Source: Isoetes engelmannii (Eukaryota > Streptophyta > Lycopodiopsida > Isoetales > Isoetaceae). Taken from it: a DNA stretch of 21,640 nucleotides. Of this stretch, positions 1-8,856 are shown one piece after another. Both the position numbers and the translations under genes were made by a program. Numbering within the stretch: the first letter of the stretch is position 1; the number at the start of each line of letters is the position of its first letter. The stretch is taken from the NCBI GenBank assembly GCA_011763485.2, contig JAANSK020266605.1:1-21640 (forward strand), in the 5' to 3' direction. Below the pieces are notes generated by a model. It was not told the DNA's origin and ran no database searches. It was given only the letters and a program-made list of their open reading frames with translations.

Positions 1-812
1 GCTATGGGGGTTTAGGGATTCGACCTGTTTCTGGTGGCAGTTCTTATGGTCTAGTGGTTTGGTCGAGTTGCTCCAGTACCAGAATCTTTGCTTTAGCAGC
101 TTCTTGCCCTGGTTCTAGCGAGAAGATGGAGGTTTAGCACGTGCATAAGTCCGCACCAGTACTCAGTTCCCAGTTGTGAAGAGGTTACGGTTCGGGGGCG
201 TTTTGTGAAGCTTTGTTTGTTGGAGGTCTGCTTGTTGCTTTTTGCAACAGCATGGCTTTTTGGATTTGTGGTCATCCTGGTAACGGTTTTTTCCCAAGTG
301 GTTTTTAATCCGGGCCATGGTGATCACGGGCTTCGGCTCATGTAATGTGTTTTGTTTTTGTTGTACTTGTGGTCGCATGTCCTTTGGACGCTGCCTTTGT
401 GGTGCGATGTTAAAATATACTTCCTTCCTTCCTTCCTTCCTTCCTTCCTTCCTTAATATATTACTTAATAGAAAAGCAAGCAGTGGATGGGTTTCCTTCA
501 AATTAGATATATTAGGAATTAAAATAACGAGAATATCTTTCATAATTGTAAGTTGTAAACTCAAAATTATCAAAATTTGGCCCTCGATGTTTGCAGCTTT
601 TTTCCTTTTTTTTTCTTCAGAAGATCGATTGCTACAAGAAACAGTGAGACGGGGAAGCAGACACCAGTTACGATCATGGACATGGATGTAAACCATAGCC
701 CAAAAGGTACATACCGTTCCATTCCGTTCCATTTCCTAATCTAATATTTCATTCAATAGGTTTTATGTAGTAAACTACTTGAATAGCTGCAATAAACTGA
801 TTAATCTTAAGC
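1..812. other. Unassigned sequence with no recognised gene
   Basis: No gene could be recognised on either strand. A long minus-strand frame (163-732) runs through the TTCC microsatellite, which makes it read as an artificial Lys-Glu-Gly-Arg repeat, and it resembles no family I know. The first 400 bases are more G-rich and T-rich on the plus strand than what follows and could be an untranslated or decayed exon, but nothing fixes this. No tRNA A or B box was seen. Confidence 0.5.
421..454. repeat. (TTCC)n microsatellite
   Basis: A run of about eight and a half perfect TTCC units. It is a simple sequence repeat, likely variable in length between individuals. It creates open but meaningless frames on both strands (Leu-Pro-Ser-Phe on plus, Lys-Glu-Gly-Arg on minus). 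Confidence 0.95.
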
Positions 813-1297
813 ATGATGAAAACAACATTCTTGAAGCCAAGTTGTTTTGCTCTGTACTTCTTCACCGAAGAAAGGGCAACTGTACAAAATGAAAAGTCCA
901 AAATTGATTGGAATGCTATCCATTCTTGGCCATGCCATGTGCTAATTCCAATTAGTCTTATTTACAGAGAAAGGAAAGGCTTCCTCCACGCTGCGAAAAA
1001 TATGGAGTTAGTCTTTTAAAAATCCGAATTTTTTCTACAAAATCCGGCCTAAGTTTTTGGATGCCGGCGAAATTCCAATAGGAAAAAACGTAGTTTAATG
1101 TGAAATCTGGTATATTTGTATCATGTTATATACTATATCCGGTACATGTTTTATATAGACGGCAAATTATCTGGTAGAGCCTAAAAAAAATTCGCACCCT
1201 GGCTTCCTCAGGAAAGAAGGGGAGGAGAGCTAATGAGTGCAGATCTATGCTTTCTTTTTATAGATAAAGCCAGAGTACTGTTTGTGACAGTGGTCAA
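813..1297. other. Unassigned AT-rich sequence
   Basis: Nothing recognisable. The stretch 1018-1190 has scattered short A and T runs and a repeated AAATCCG/AATCCGG theme. A CCCTG at about 1196 is reminiscent of a hAT transposon end, but no partner end was found. It lies directly upstream of the zinc-finger frame starting at 1298 and may hold its leader or an earlier intron. Confidence 0.4.
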
Positions 1298-2050
1298 ATG
1301 CAAAAAGAAACAGTCATAGCAGCAAAATCAAATGCTAGTGCCCCTACAATTATAGAAGAATCTATAGTGGCAAGTAACACATGTATACAAAGCATGTATG
1401 AGGCTGCTTGTGCTTCCACTTCTACTAAAAGAAGATGGAGAAATGAATGGACAAAGTTGCATAAATGGGCATTTCGAGTGAACACTCCAACAAATGAGGA
1501 TCGAGTAAAATGTAGGTGGTGCATTGAGTTGAAAAAGAGCAATGGGTACACAAAGGAAGGATCTAAAGTGATGCAGCTATCAACATTGAATGATCATGCC
1601 AAGTCGGAAGATCATAAACATGTCGATGCTGCACATTTTCATAAGCAAAAAGGTGAGAAAGAAAAAGACCCTATGGACCATCAAATTGATGCAGCACGTA
1701 ACTCAGAGATGGCTCGGATAATAGTTTGCATTCAAAATGTGCATTTTATGGCACAATGTGCATTTCCATTGGCTCGATATAGTGATGTTTGCATGCATAT
1801 GAGGCGCTTGCAAACACCAAACATTCCTCCCATTGATAAGTATGGTGCTTATATGAATAAGATGGCTGCACGTGAATTTCTTATGAGCATACGCAATGTT
1901 TCCAGGTCTGGGGTTATTGATGAGGTTAGATCATCTCCATGTTATTCTACTAGAAAAAGTGCCCAGTGTTGCTGGACTTCCATTATGATGAAATTCAAAA
2001 ACTACTATATTGGATTAAATTTTATCGTCCATGAAGACCAAATGGCCTAG
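1298..2050 (+). CDS. hAT-related TTF/BED-type zinc-finger protein, amino-terminal piece
   Basis: This is a 250-residue frame starting at an ATG. Residues 44-57 (KRRWRNEWTKLHKW) lead into a zinc-finger-like block with Cys72 and Cys75 (CRWC) and His100 and His106 (NDHAKSEDH), spaced C-x2-C-x24-H-x5-H. That order matches the amino end of hAT-transposase-derived proteins of the ZNF862/C17orf113 type, where a W-rich lead and TTF-like finger precede the RNase-H-fold transposase core. Residues about 148-210 (ARIIVCIQNVHFMAQCAFPLA onward) look like the helical stretch that usually follows. The catalytic core and C-terminal dimerisation domain are absent, and after about residue 215 the match fades, so the frame probably runs into an intron or non-homologous sequence. 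It could be a domesticated gene's first coding exon or a dead transposon fragment. The family call is from memory. Confidence 0.5.
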   Translation: MQKETVIAAKSNASAPTIIEESIVASNTCIQSMYEAACASTSTKRRWRNEWTKLHKWAFRVNTPTNEDRVKCRWCIELKKSNGYTKEGSKVMQLSTLNDHAKSEDHKHVDAAHFHKQKGEKEKDPMDHQIDAARNSEMARIIVCIQNVHFMAQCAFPLARYSDVCMHMRRLQTPNIPPIDKYGAYMNKMAAREFLMSIRNVSRSGVIDEVRSSPCYSTRKSAQCCWTSIMMKFKNYYIGLNFIVHEDQMA

Positions 2051-2671
2051 ATCCAAAGGTTGTATTAGAAATCGGTTGACCACGTCGAGCATATACGGTA
2101 AATGTCATTAATTTGATTTTAGTATTGATTTATTATGTTCTAGTTTATTGGCAAGAGAAGCAAATACGGTTCAAGCATAAATGTTGGGCTCCTTCCTATT
2201 ACAAACCCTTGAACCATACCTTGACATTATGGCATTGACTTCTTTAAAAATATAGTTGTTTTTTTGCTTGTCAATGTATTCTTCAAGGGATGGTGTTCTT
2301 GGTTTTTAGTTCAATTGTACTCGCATCAACGTCCTTACCCCATGTGTCATATAAACTTACAACAATGGTATCCTTAATTTTCACTGCAATCATACTCGCA
2401 CCCAAAATCCTTGTAAAGTTTAGGCTTGCCATATTTATTTTTTAATTATTAATCTGAATGTCCTATGTCCCATATTTCAAATTTAATAAAGCAGTCTTTT
2501 TTGGCAATTTTACAAGTGTGCTTCAATTATAATGGGATGATATACATTTCAACCTTCAATTTTCAACAAGTGTGTACTTGGCTTATGGCTTACCATCCAG
2601 ATTCATTGCTAGAGTTGGTATATAGCGGGCCACAAATCGCATTTGGACTCAGAAATTTCCAAGCATGATTA
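2051..2671. other. Unassigned AT-rich sequence
   Basis: No coding region, RNA gene or repeat recognised. Early in the stretch, around 2090-2100, is a sequence that could act as a 5' splice site (CGGTAAATG), which would fit the preceding zinc-finger frame continuing in a later exon. No continuation of the transposase core was found downstream before the LTR at 2672. Confidence 0.4.
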
Positions 2672-3448
2672 TGTTAACATTGACCCCGGGTCAATGTTAT
2701 ACAATTCTCTATGGGTCAGTGTCTAGCAGATAAGGGGAACTATCATGCCAAGGAAGTAAGGCACGCAGCCAAACACGATGACGAAGGATAGCACAATTTT
2801 GGGCACAACACGTGAATGGGCACGACACGATCCTGGCTACGCACACGATAATCAGCACGGCTACAGACACGATCCTGGACACGGTTTTTTGGCACGGCTT
2901 CGGACATGCCCACGACCATGACTGGCAGTTAGGGGTCCCTTTACTGCAACAGATCAGATCCAACAAACTTCAACTAATTGCGGAGTGGGGCACTCATGTC
3001 GCCATCATGCCACAACCCAGTGATCTATAAAAGACTTCACTTCGGATTGAAGAACTGTCCAAGATTGATCGCCCTTAGTTGCCGACAATCCTATTCCTTA
3101 TTTTGCCTCTCGAGTTTTGATTACCCATTGTCTTTCATGAGTATTACCTTCCGATTTGATGTATTCTTCTTATATGAATGAAGTTTTGTGATTACTTGCC
3201 TAAGTTTATCTAAGTGTTTCAAGATTGGAGTAATTTCTACAAAGTTCTTGAGTCTGCAAAGTTATTATGTGTGCAAAGTTTTATCAGGTGTTCAAATTTG
3301 TTTGATTCATCTCTTTCGTGCAAAATTTCGTTGAAGTTTTCTAAAATCCCACGTGACACTGAGCAGGCTGATCCCTCGAGCACAAAAGATCACCGAATCT
3401 AGTGTATCTGCTCAAGGACCAATCAGCCCGAACCCCGGCCGCTTAACA
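2672..3448 (+). repeat. 5' LTR of the gypsy-like element
   Basis: The 777-base repeat begins TGTTAACA and ends TTAACA, the short inverted termini expected of an LTR. It contains a TATA box (CTATAAAAG, about 3025) and a plausible poly(A) signal region (ATGAATGAAG, about 3174), giving a U3-R-U5 order on the plus strand. The end is fixed by the primer-binding site two bases further on. A perfect inverted repeat lies at its very start (2675-2697). Confidence 0.75.
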
Positions 3449-3450
3449 AC

Positions 3451-3465
3451 TGGCACCGTTGCCGG
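3451..3465 (+). other. Primer-binding site, tRNA-Asp type
   Basis: TGGCACCGTTGCCGG lies two bases after the LTR. It matches the complement of the 3' end of plant tRNA-Asp (TGGCGCCGTTGCCGG) at 14 of 15 positions, from memory of the tRNA. In this family the tRNA primes minus-strand DNA synthesis. The site both defines the LTR edge and gives the element's orientation. Confidence 0.75.
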
Positions 3466-3589
3466 ACTTATTTCTTCCATCGATCTTGTGCAGTCTTCTT
3501 TTTTCACCATCTTCTACTGTTTCTTTGCTTCAACACCATCTTCTACATGGTGCAATTGCTGGTTTCTTTGTGTTCTTGATCTTGCATGA

Positions 3590-4680
3590 GTTACCAGAAA
3601 TTTACTACAGATCAAGTCTTGCAACAAGCTTCTGCTCGAATGGAACGATATTTGTTCCTTCGTCTACAAGGGCTCATACAGCACCATCTTCATCACTCAG
3701 TCGACCTAAACTGCTTCCAGTAGCAAGCTCTGTGTATGTTCCTCTGACTCCCGCAGCTTCTGCTAAGCCATCTCCTGCAGGATCTCCAGATTGGCTTCCA
3801 CCTTGGTTTCCACCTCCATTTCTACCTTATCAACCCTTCTTTTATTATGCTTTTCCTCTTCCACTTTCTGCTCTATCTTCACCACAAGCCTCTGCTCCAG
3901 TACAACACCCTTTTCAAATTTCTCAGCCCATCCATTACACTCAAGCTTCAATTCCTGTCTCTTCAGCACCTGCACCTGCACCCTTTATTCATGTTTCCAA
4001 TTATGTAGCGATGTCTTCTTATCCCCAATCTTCTATTCCTCAACCACATAATACTAATCCTTTCTCTCAACCCTAAGTACATTCTGCCATGCTTCCTTTA
4101 TACTATTATGTATCAGTTCCAGCACATGCTCTTTCTGTCCCAGCTTTCACTCATATCCCTCAACCTATTCCTACACCTCCGGTTGCAGCAGTTGCGGCCG
4201 TTGCTAAGCTCAAGATTAACTACCCTCTGTTCGATGCTTTTCACGGCAAACCCTCCACAGAGCAAAGTTGAGCTGCACATCTTGGGGAGTTTGACTCTCT
4301 AGTTGTTCTCAATGGGCACCACGATCCTCTTCTTAAGTTTCATCTCTTCAATACCACGCTTCAAGCTCAACCGAAAGAATGGCTCCTTGCCAATAAAAAT
4401 TTCCAAAATGCAGAGAGCGAGGATATCGAGTCGACGAGCTCCTAAACCTGCTTCATCAACAAGATAAGTTGGATAATCTCATCGACTGGGAAGCAAATAA
4501 TTTTCCTGTTAACGTCAGGAAAATAGTAGATTACAGAGGCCACACCATATCAAATATCGAGGCATATGACAAGATTCGAGGCATGATGGCGCAAGAGATC
4601 CCATATTCGACGAAGATTTCATGGCACTACATAAATGAATGGCATCAACGAAAAGACAATAAGTGTCCTCCAACCTAGTT
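3590..4680 (+). pseudogene. Broken gag-position region of the gypsy-like element
   Basis: Coding-like sequence in the place where gag is expected. The first part (about 3700-4070) is rich in Pro, Ser, Ala and aromatic residues. Later parts carry charged helical stretches with Trp residues. No zinc knuckle was seen. The region is broken at several places and is described only as a fossil. Assignment to gag rests on position behind the LTR and primer site rather than on a recognised domain. Confidence 0.45.
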
Positions 4681-4905
4681 CTTCATCAGCAACAGTAGCA
4701 TCTCATTATAAGGAAGGTCAGTTATCTGACAAGCTTCAGATCACTTATATTCAATCACGAAGAATGATGATGGTGCACTTGGATGAGTATCTGTTAGGAC
4801 ACAGGCGCAACCCTGGAGCGCGAGGAGACCCCGACCAGGAGGAGCACTCAAGTATTATCTCCTTCTCCTCACAGATAGCAGATAGATTTTTTAAGATTCA
4901 ATAAA

Positions 4906-5956
4906 ACTTTCATATTGAATTCCCATACTTTCTGCAAGATTATATACAGATTTTTTTAGATTCCCCAATATTCTATAAAGTTTTCGCAGACCTTGAATAG
5001 ACAATATTTCTAGATTAGCCTCATCAATTCCCAATTAATCCGGCCTGTGCATAAGAGCCCGCCTGGCTGTGGGTGGCGGAGCTAGACCGGCTTACAAGAA
5101 AGACTTATACTGTTACAGCTGATCCCTCTGGTGTGTAGATCTCTCTAATGTGTAATACCTACCCCGAAATACTGTGGGCTAGGGCTGATATCTTGGCAAT
5201 GCGTGCGAGCAAGGTATGGGCTCGACACCTCTTGGGTGATGCGTCAACTTCAATGGGGTTGAAGTCGTAGACGAGCAGTAGCTCTCTAGCTCGCCTGTAG
5301 CCGACATGCATGGCAGAGAGTGATCTCCTCTTGTCTCACCAGGAGCTGGGGAGATGCAACCCAGGAGTAGCCCCTTTGGCTATACTGCCGGCAGGCTACG
5401 GTCAGGCTCCAATACTTTTCAGTCTTTTTGCAAAGTATGTACAGGAGGGGCAGATGGAATGGACTACCCAAATTGGCATGAATTCTATCTGCATTGACTT
5501 TTTGAAACCCAAGCCGTCAGTCCATCCCCATGAATGTGAGCCTTGGGTAGGATTTCCCCTTCTTGTTATGTTGCTACGTTCTGGTGTTATGGTGATTGCA
5601 CTTTTGTGATGGCTATGTATTTCTTATGATGCTATGTGCTTATGTTGTGCACCTCCGCAGCTAGGTAGGTCCCGAGGGAGATGGGATGAATGACACGTTC
5701 ATTCCTCTATGTTGAGTTCTTGCTCACCATCAAGAGTTTGACGTTAGATGGACGATCTCTTGTTGGCAGCATGGCTCACAGGGGGGAATCTCTGACTTTA
5801 TACGATGGGAGCATCGTACACGAGCATGGAGACGTCACAATGGTCAAAGCCATGATCTTGGCTGACCAAGATCGAGCACTAACAATCTACCAGATAGTAA
5901 CTAATTTTCCTAGAAAATGCCATTCTTGATGTAACATCCAAGCAAGAACCACCAAT
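4906..5956. other. Unassigned sequence
   Basis: No recognised gene. Two short open frames (5310-5609 and 5690-5929, plus strand) match no family I know. Small inverted repeats occur, such as ACTTCAA/TTGAAGT near 5250 and TACGATG/CATCGTA near 5800-5817. The stretch may include more of the preceding retroelement, but no LTR copy matching 2672-3448 was found. Confidence 0.4.
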
Positions 5957-6207
5957 GGGGAGAAAATTTTCTCCCAATTATGCACCATTTCATTCATTTG
6001 AGAATTCCCAAAATTCTCCTTTGCTCCAAATAGCTTGTAGCATGCGTATAAAGCTTAGTTCGCATGCGAAATTATGCGAAATTATGGGAGGGACTATGCC
6101 CATTTGCGAACTAAGCTTTATACATATGCTACAAGCTATTTGGAGCAAAATGAGAATTTTGAGATTCTCAAATTAATGAATTGGTGCATAATTGCTAGAA
6201 AATTCCC
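5957..6207. mobile_element. Foldback (MITE-like) element with long inverted arms
   Basis: Bases 5957-6072 and 6102-6207 are inverted copies of each other over about 105-115 bases, with roughly one mismatch in eight and small indels. Shared blocks include CTCCAAATAGCTTGTAGCAT and ATAAAGCTTAGTTCGCA on opposite strands. The 29-base loop repeats GCGAAATTAT. There is no coding capacity. Long near-symmetric arms with a tiny loop are typical of foldback or MITE-type non-autonomous DNA transposons. No clear target-site duplication was seen, so the superfamily is unknown. A hairpin small-RNA precursor is an alternative reading. Confidence 0.75.
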
Positions 6208-6445
6208 AAGCCAAAGCCTGGCAACTCTCAAATTGCACGAATGGCCCATATGAGCTTCTCATAAGTCCATTTGGCGCACGATGAGAGTCATCTACTTGTT
6301 TAGAGGCTAGAAGAACCTAGCAAAAGTAAGTAGTCAAATCTAGTTTAAACTATTAAGCTTGTTTTGTATAATTAAAACAATGGATATTTAAAATTATCTG
6401 AAGCCCTTTGGTGCATGGTGAGAGTCCTCTCGCCCATATCATGTA
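6208..6445. repeat. Degenerate leading part of the tandem array
   Basis: Not coding. It holds two copies of a 24-base motif (6270-6293 and 6407-6430, core GCGCACGATGAGAGTC or close variants) that recurs inside the tandem units downstream. TGAGCTTCTCATA in 6251-6263 also recurs there. This suggests an older, decayed unit precedes the two well-preserved ones. Confidence 0.5.
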
Positions 6446-6951
6446 ATTCCTCCATTTTTCTAAGACCAAATTGTATAATTGCAGATTAAAAACAATAAAG
6501 TCAATAATTTGACCTAAAATTCTAGGGCTGACCTTATAAATAGTAAGGGCACTTTTTAGGTGATCTTCGGGTGATCATCATTCGGTTCGTCACGAGGAGA
6601 ACCAAGCAAACATAAAAAAAAATGGTTGAACATGAGCTTTAGGCTAGCGCCCAGGCCCGAGGGATGTGTCAGAGAAGAAGAGACCCAATATTTCATAATG
6701 TTGACGGAATCATACAGTAAGTAAGCGTAGTGAGGTTTAACTTTAGTTAAAGCTTGATTATGCACTTAGATGAACTTTTTAGATAGAAAATTTTGCCTCC
6801 CACACCCGACGACTCTCACGGTGCGCGAAACCATCTCATGAGCTTCTCATATTGGCCGATGGCGCACGATGAGAATCCCCACCTTCTTATCTTGGAAATG
6901 TCACTCTATCATAAAATTGCTAGTTAGGAATTCACCTTCCAAACTCCAGCC
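6446..6951. repeat. Tandem repeat unit 1 (506 bases)
   Basis: The unit starts ATTCCTCCATTTTTCTAAG and ends CAAACTCCAGCC. It is repeated directly as unit 2 with roughly 95% identity by eye, except for a 55-base segment present only in unit 2. It carries a TATAAATA box on the plus strand (6535-6542). It also has a 69-codon minus-strand frame from an ATG (6556-6765) and an imperfect inverted pair of the 24-base motif (6808-6830 and 6859-6880) around ATGAGCTTCTCAT. Nothing identifies the protein; the frame may be fortuitous. Confidence 0.85.
6535..6542 (+). promoter_or_regulatory. TATA box, unit 1
   Basis: TATAAATA matches the plant TATA consensus. It recurs at the equivalent place in unit 2 and, in altered context, in the diverged third segment. 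No downstream coding region in unit 1 explains it, so activity is speculative. Confidence 0.4.
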
Positions 6952-7512
6952 ATTCCTCCATTTTTCTAAGACCAAATTGTATAATTGCAGATTAAAAACA
7001 ATAAAGTCAATAATTTGACCTAAAATTCTAGGGATGACCTTATAAATAGTAATATCGACCACTGGCATTTCACAAAGTCCCAGTCGCAGACCCGCTTCCA
7101 AAGAACAAGGCACTTTTCAGGTGACCTTCGAGTGATCATCATTCGGTTCGTCACGAGGAGAACCAAGCAAACATAACAAAAACTGATTGAACCCGAGCTC
7201 GAGGCTAACGCCCAGGCCCGAGGGGTGTGTCAGAGAAGAAGAGACCCAACATTTCATAATGTTGACGGAATCATACAATAAGTAAGCATAGTGAGGTTTA
7301 ACTTTAGTTGAAGCTTGATTATGCACTTAGATGAACTTTTTAGATAGAAAATTTTGCCTCCCACACCCGACGACTCTCACAGTACGCGAAACCATCTCAT
7401 GAGCTTCTCATACTGGCCGATGGCGCACGACGAGAATCCCCACCTTCTTATCTTGGAAATGTCACTCTATCATAAAATTGCTAGTTAGGAATTCACCTTC
7501 TAGACTCCAGCC
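6952..7512. repeat. Tandem repeat unit 2 (561 bases)
   Basis: Direct copy of unit 1, starting ATTCCTCCATTTTTCTAAG. It has its own TATAAATA box (7041-7048), a 69-codon minus-strand frame (7117-7326) equal in length to that of unit 1 with about ten substitutions, and the same inverted motif pair (7369-7391 and 7420-7440). Just after the TATA box it holds about 55 bases absent from unit 1, beginning TATCGACCACTGGC. Whether that is gained here or lost in unit 1 cannot be told from one locus. Confidence 0.85.
7041..7048 (+). promoter_or_regulatory. TATA box, unit 2
   Basis: TATAAATA lies 506 bases after the equivalent box in unit 1. The 55-base extra segment of unit 2 begins just downstream, where a transcription start would be expected. 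Function is inferred from consensus only. Confidence 0.4.
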
Positions 7513-7710
7513 AAGGCAACAATGTCAATAACCTCACCAATCTGACAACATTTTTGCAAACCCTAAAATTTCGCATCCGATCTTTTTATAAATGCCATCT
7601 CATTCCACCAATTAGCATCACAGTTTCTGCTCCTGGAAATTAGACGATCACCAATAATTACTTAGGTGCTCTTACTCGTATTGGATACAGTCAGCTTCAA
7701 ATTCATTATG
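7513..7710 (+). promoter_or_regulatory. Diverged third TATA segment ahead of an unknown frame
   Basis: The order CAATGTCAATAACC, AAACCCTAAAATT, TTTTTATAAATG echoes the TATA part of units 1 and 2 (CAATAAAGTCAATAATTT, GACCTAAAATTCTAGGG, CTTATAAATAG), with heavy divergence. AAACCCTAA (7558-7566) is also a telo-box, a motif of some plant promoters. TATAAAT lies at 7587-7593. It could drive something in 7700-8180, but no transcript boundary is visible. Confidence 0.35.
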
Positions 7711-7848
7711 GCACTCCAGACATTCAACAGATGGTACATCGCCATAGCTCACGTCAAAGAGGTAGATGTCAACTAATGTTTCCATGTTTTTCAACACTTG
7801 TTTGACCTATAAGCAACCTTCAATGCCACTCCATACTACCGCACCATC

Positions 7849-8178
7849 ATGGAAGAATTCAATACTAGAGTCAAACTCCATGGTAGACAAGTTTCTCCCT
7901 GCGATGGCTTCTGGATCCCAAAGATAGAACTCGGCCAAGCTTTGAACGTAGTGGACAATGTTATGAAAGCTCTGCAAAAAGAAGCTTCGCGCATGCCCAA
8001 CTATATGACCACGAGCCATAGGGGTGCTATATGCTTCAATGTTAATGCTGCATTAGCCATCTTCTTGGCATATAAGGCCGAGAACACAATAGGCCAGCCA
8101 TCAATCCAAGGCATAGAGCTACAAACCTTGGACTCCAGGGAAGACGAACAGATGCTACTTCAGTATGAGAGACTATAA
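7849..8178 (+). CDS. Unrecognised open frame of 109 codons
   Basis: The frame starts at an ATG (MEEFNTRVKLHGRQVS) and ends just before the chromovirus LTR at 8203. It is mixed in composition, with one Trp, no signal peptide, no membrane segment and no zinc motif. A hydrophobic stretch near residues 66-74 (ALAIFLAYK) is too short to span a membrane. I recognise no family. It sits some 260 bases downstream of a TATA-like site. It may be a host gene cut by the chromovirus insertion, part of an unrecognised element, or chance. Confidence 0.25.
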   Translation: MEEFNTRVKLHGRQVSPCDGFWIPKIELGQALNVVDNVMKALQKEASRMPNYMTTSHRGAICFNVNAALAIFLAYKAENTIGQPSIQGIELQTLDSREDEQMLLQYERL

Positions 8179-8202
8179 CAGAAGAGCAAGATGCAATGGC
8201 AG

Positions 8203-8519
8203 TGTCATGAACCTAACCAAAATACACGAAAACTACGTATAAAAATACACAATGTATACGCCAAGATCTAGCAAAGAATTTTGATATATAATGAAGACAA
8301 GAGTGCAATGGCCCGAAGGCGATCAAGAACACAGGACAGACGCTAGAAAGCTCAAGAATGGCGTTGAACCGGAATGGTTCGCCAAGAATGAGGCTCCACT
8401 ATATATGTCCACATCAATGGTCAAGATCACGCCACTCCAGTGGGAGATAGTGCCAGGTGTCATCCAGGCATGACGTCTGTGTGACGACCATATTGTATAA
8501 TACTTGTATAATCGTCACA
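8203..8519 (-). repeat. 3' LTR of the chromovirus
   Basis: Read on the minus strand it starts TGTGACGATTATAC straight after a polypurine tract and ends GGTTCATGACA. This gives a 317-base LTR with TG and CA ends. A TATA-like ACATATATAG lies at about 8400-8409 on that strand. The far end is set by the CA dinucleotide and is less sure than the start. Confidence 0.6.
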
Positions 8520-8647
8520 CCATCCCCCTCCTGTGGAACTCCGCAATTTTATCCGGAGCATTAGATGCATTTTTTGTAGGTTTCCAAGTTCGATCGCTTG
8601 GTGAATATCCCTCCCAATCAACCGAATAATAGAGACGACGCCGCAAG
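8518..8647 (-). pseudogene. Integrase C-terminal chromodomain of the chromovirus
   Basis: The minus-strand translation contains the chromodomain signature VDWEGYSPSDRTWKP followed by NAPDKIAEFH, the usual end of chromovirus integrases. In this family the chromodomain directs integration towards marked chromatin. The recognisable domain starts abruptly where the copia LTR begins. This is a fossil piece. Confidence 0.85.
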
Positions 8648-8856
8648 TAATGAAAAACAGGATCAAGGCAGCAAGAATCAACGAGAGAGGCAAAGAGCAA
8701 GCAAGAAAAAGAACGGCTAACTTCGTATACTGAATGAAAAGTACATGTACTTATAGAACAAGGGGATATTCTAATATTATTCTATCCTAAATAACTATGC
8801 CACGTCACTGATCCTTGATGTGGCACAAATATGGCTTACATGCATATATCTTAACA
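8648..8856 (-). repeat. 3' LTR of the copia element
   Basis: On the minus strand it begins TGTTAAGATATATGCATG right after the purine run AAGGGAGGC. About 136 bases of it (8648-8783) match 10207-10345 in the same orientation. The shared block GCAAGCAAGAAAAAGAACGG is identical in both. The 209-base length is modest, as usual for copia elements. Confidence 0.75.

Larger units (their letters stand above)
2672..4905 (+). mobile_element. Ty3/gypsy-like LTR retrotransposon fossil (5' part)
   Basis: A 5' LTR (2672-3448) is followed by a primer-binding site and a gag-position region to about 4680. An AATAAA lies at 4900-4905. No protease, reverse transcriptase, integrase or matching 3' LTR was recognised in the window, so this is a broken, partial copy with several breaks in its coding part. 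The tRNA-Asp-type primer site points to the Ty3/gypsy superfamily as used by Athila/Tat-like plant elements; the clade is inference. The downstream boundary is uncertain. Age cannot be estimated without the second LTR. Confidence 0.65.
8203..8647 (-). mobile_element. Ty3/gypsy chromovirus fossil (3' end)
   Basis: On the minus strand the order is chromodomain (8518-8647), polypurine tract (about 8521-8537, GGAGGGGGATGG), then 3' LTR (8203-8519). Only the 3' end of the element is recognisable; the rest of pol was not found on the far side of the copia insertion. It is a broken fossil. It is older than the copia element that interrupts it at 8648. Confidence 0.75.

Noticed and set aside
180-200. 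Possible tRNA B-box (GGTTCG)
   Set aside because: It lacks the GGTTCGANNCC pattern and any cloverleaf partner; similar hits at 6583, 7144 and 12384 fail too.
163-732. Long minus-strand frame of 189 codons
   Set aside because: It crosses the TTCC microsatellite, gives low-complexity Lys-Glu-Gly-Arg text and resembles no family.
3763-3981. Val/Glu/Lys-rich minus-strand frame
   Set aside because: It is the antisense shadow of the proline- and serine-rich gag-position region.
6535-7048. Tandem units as LTRs of one element
   Set aside because: The units are directly adjacent, with no TG and CA ends, primer site or internal region between them.
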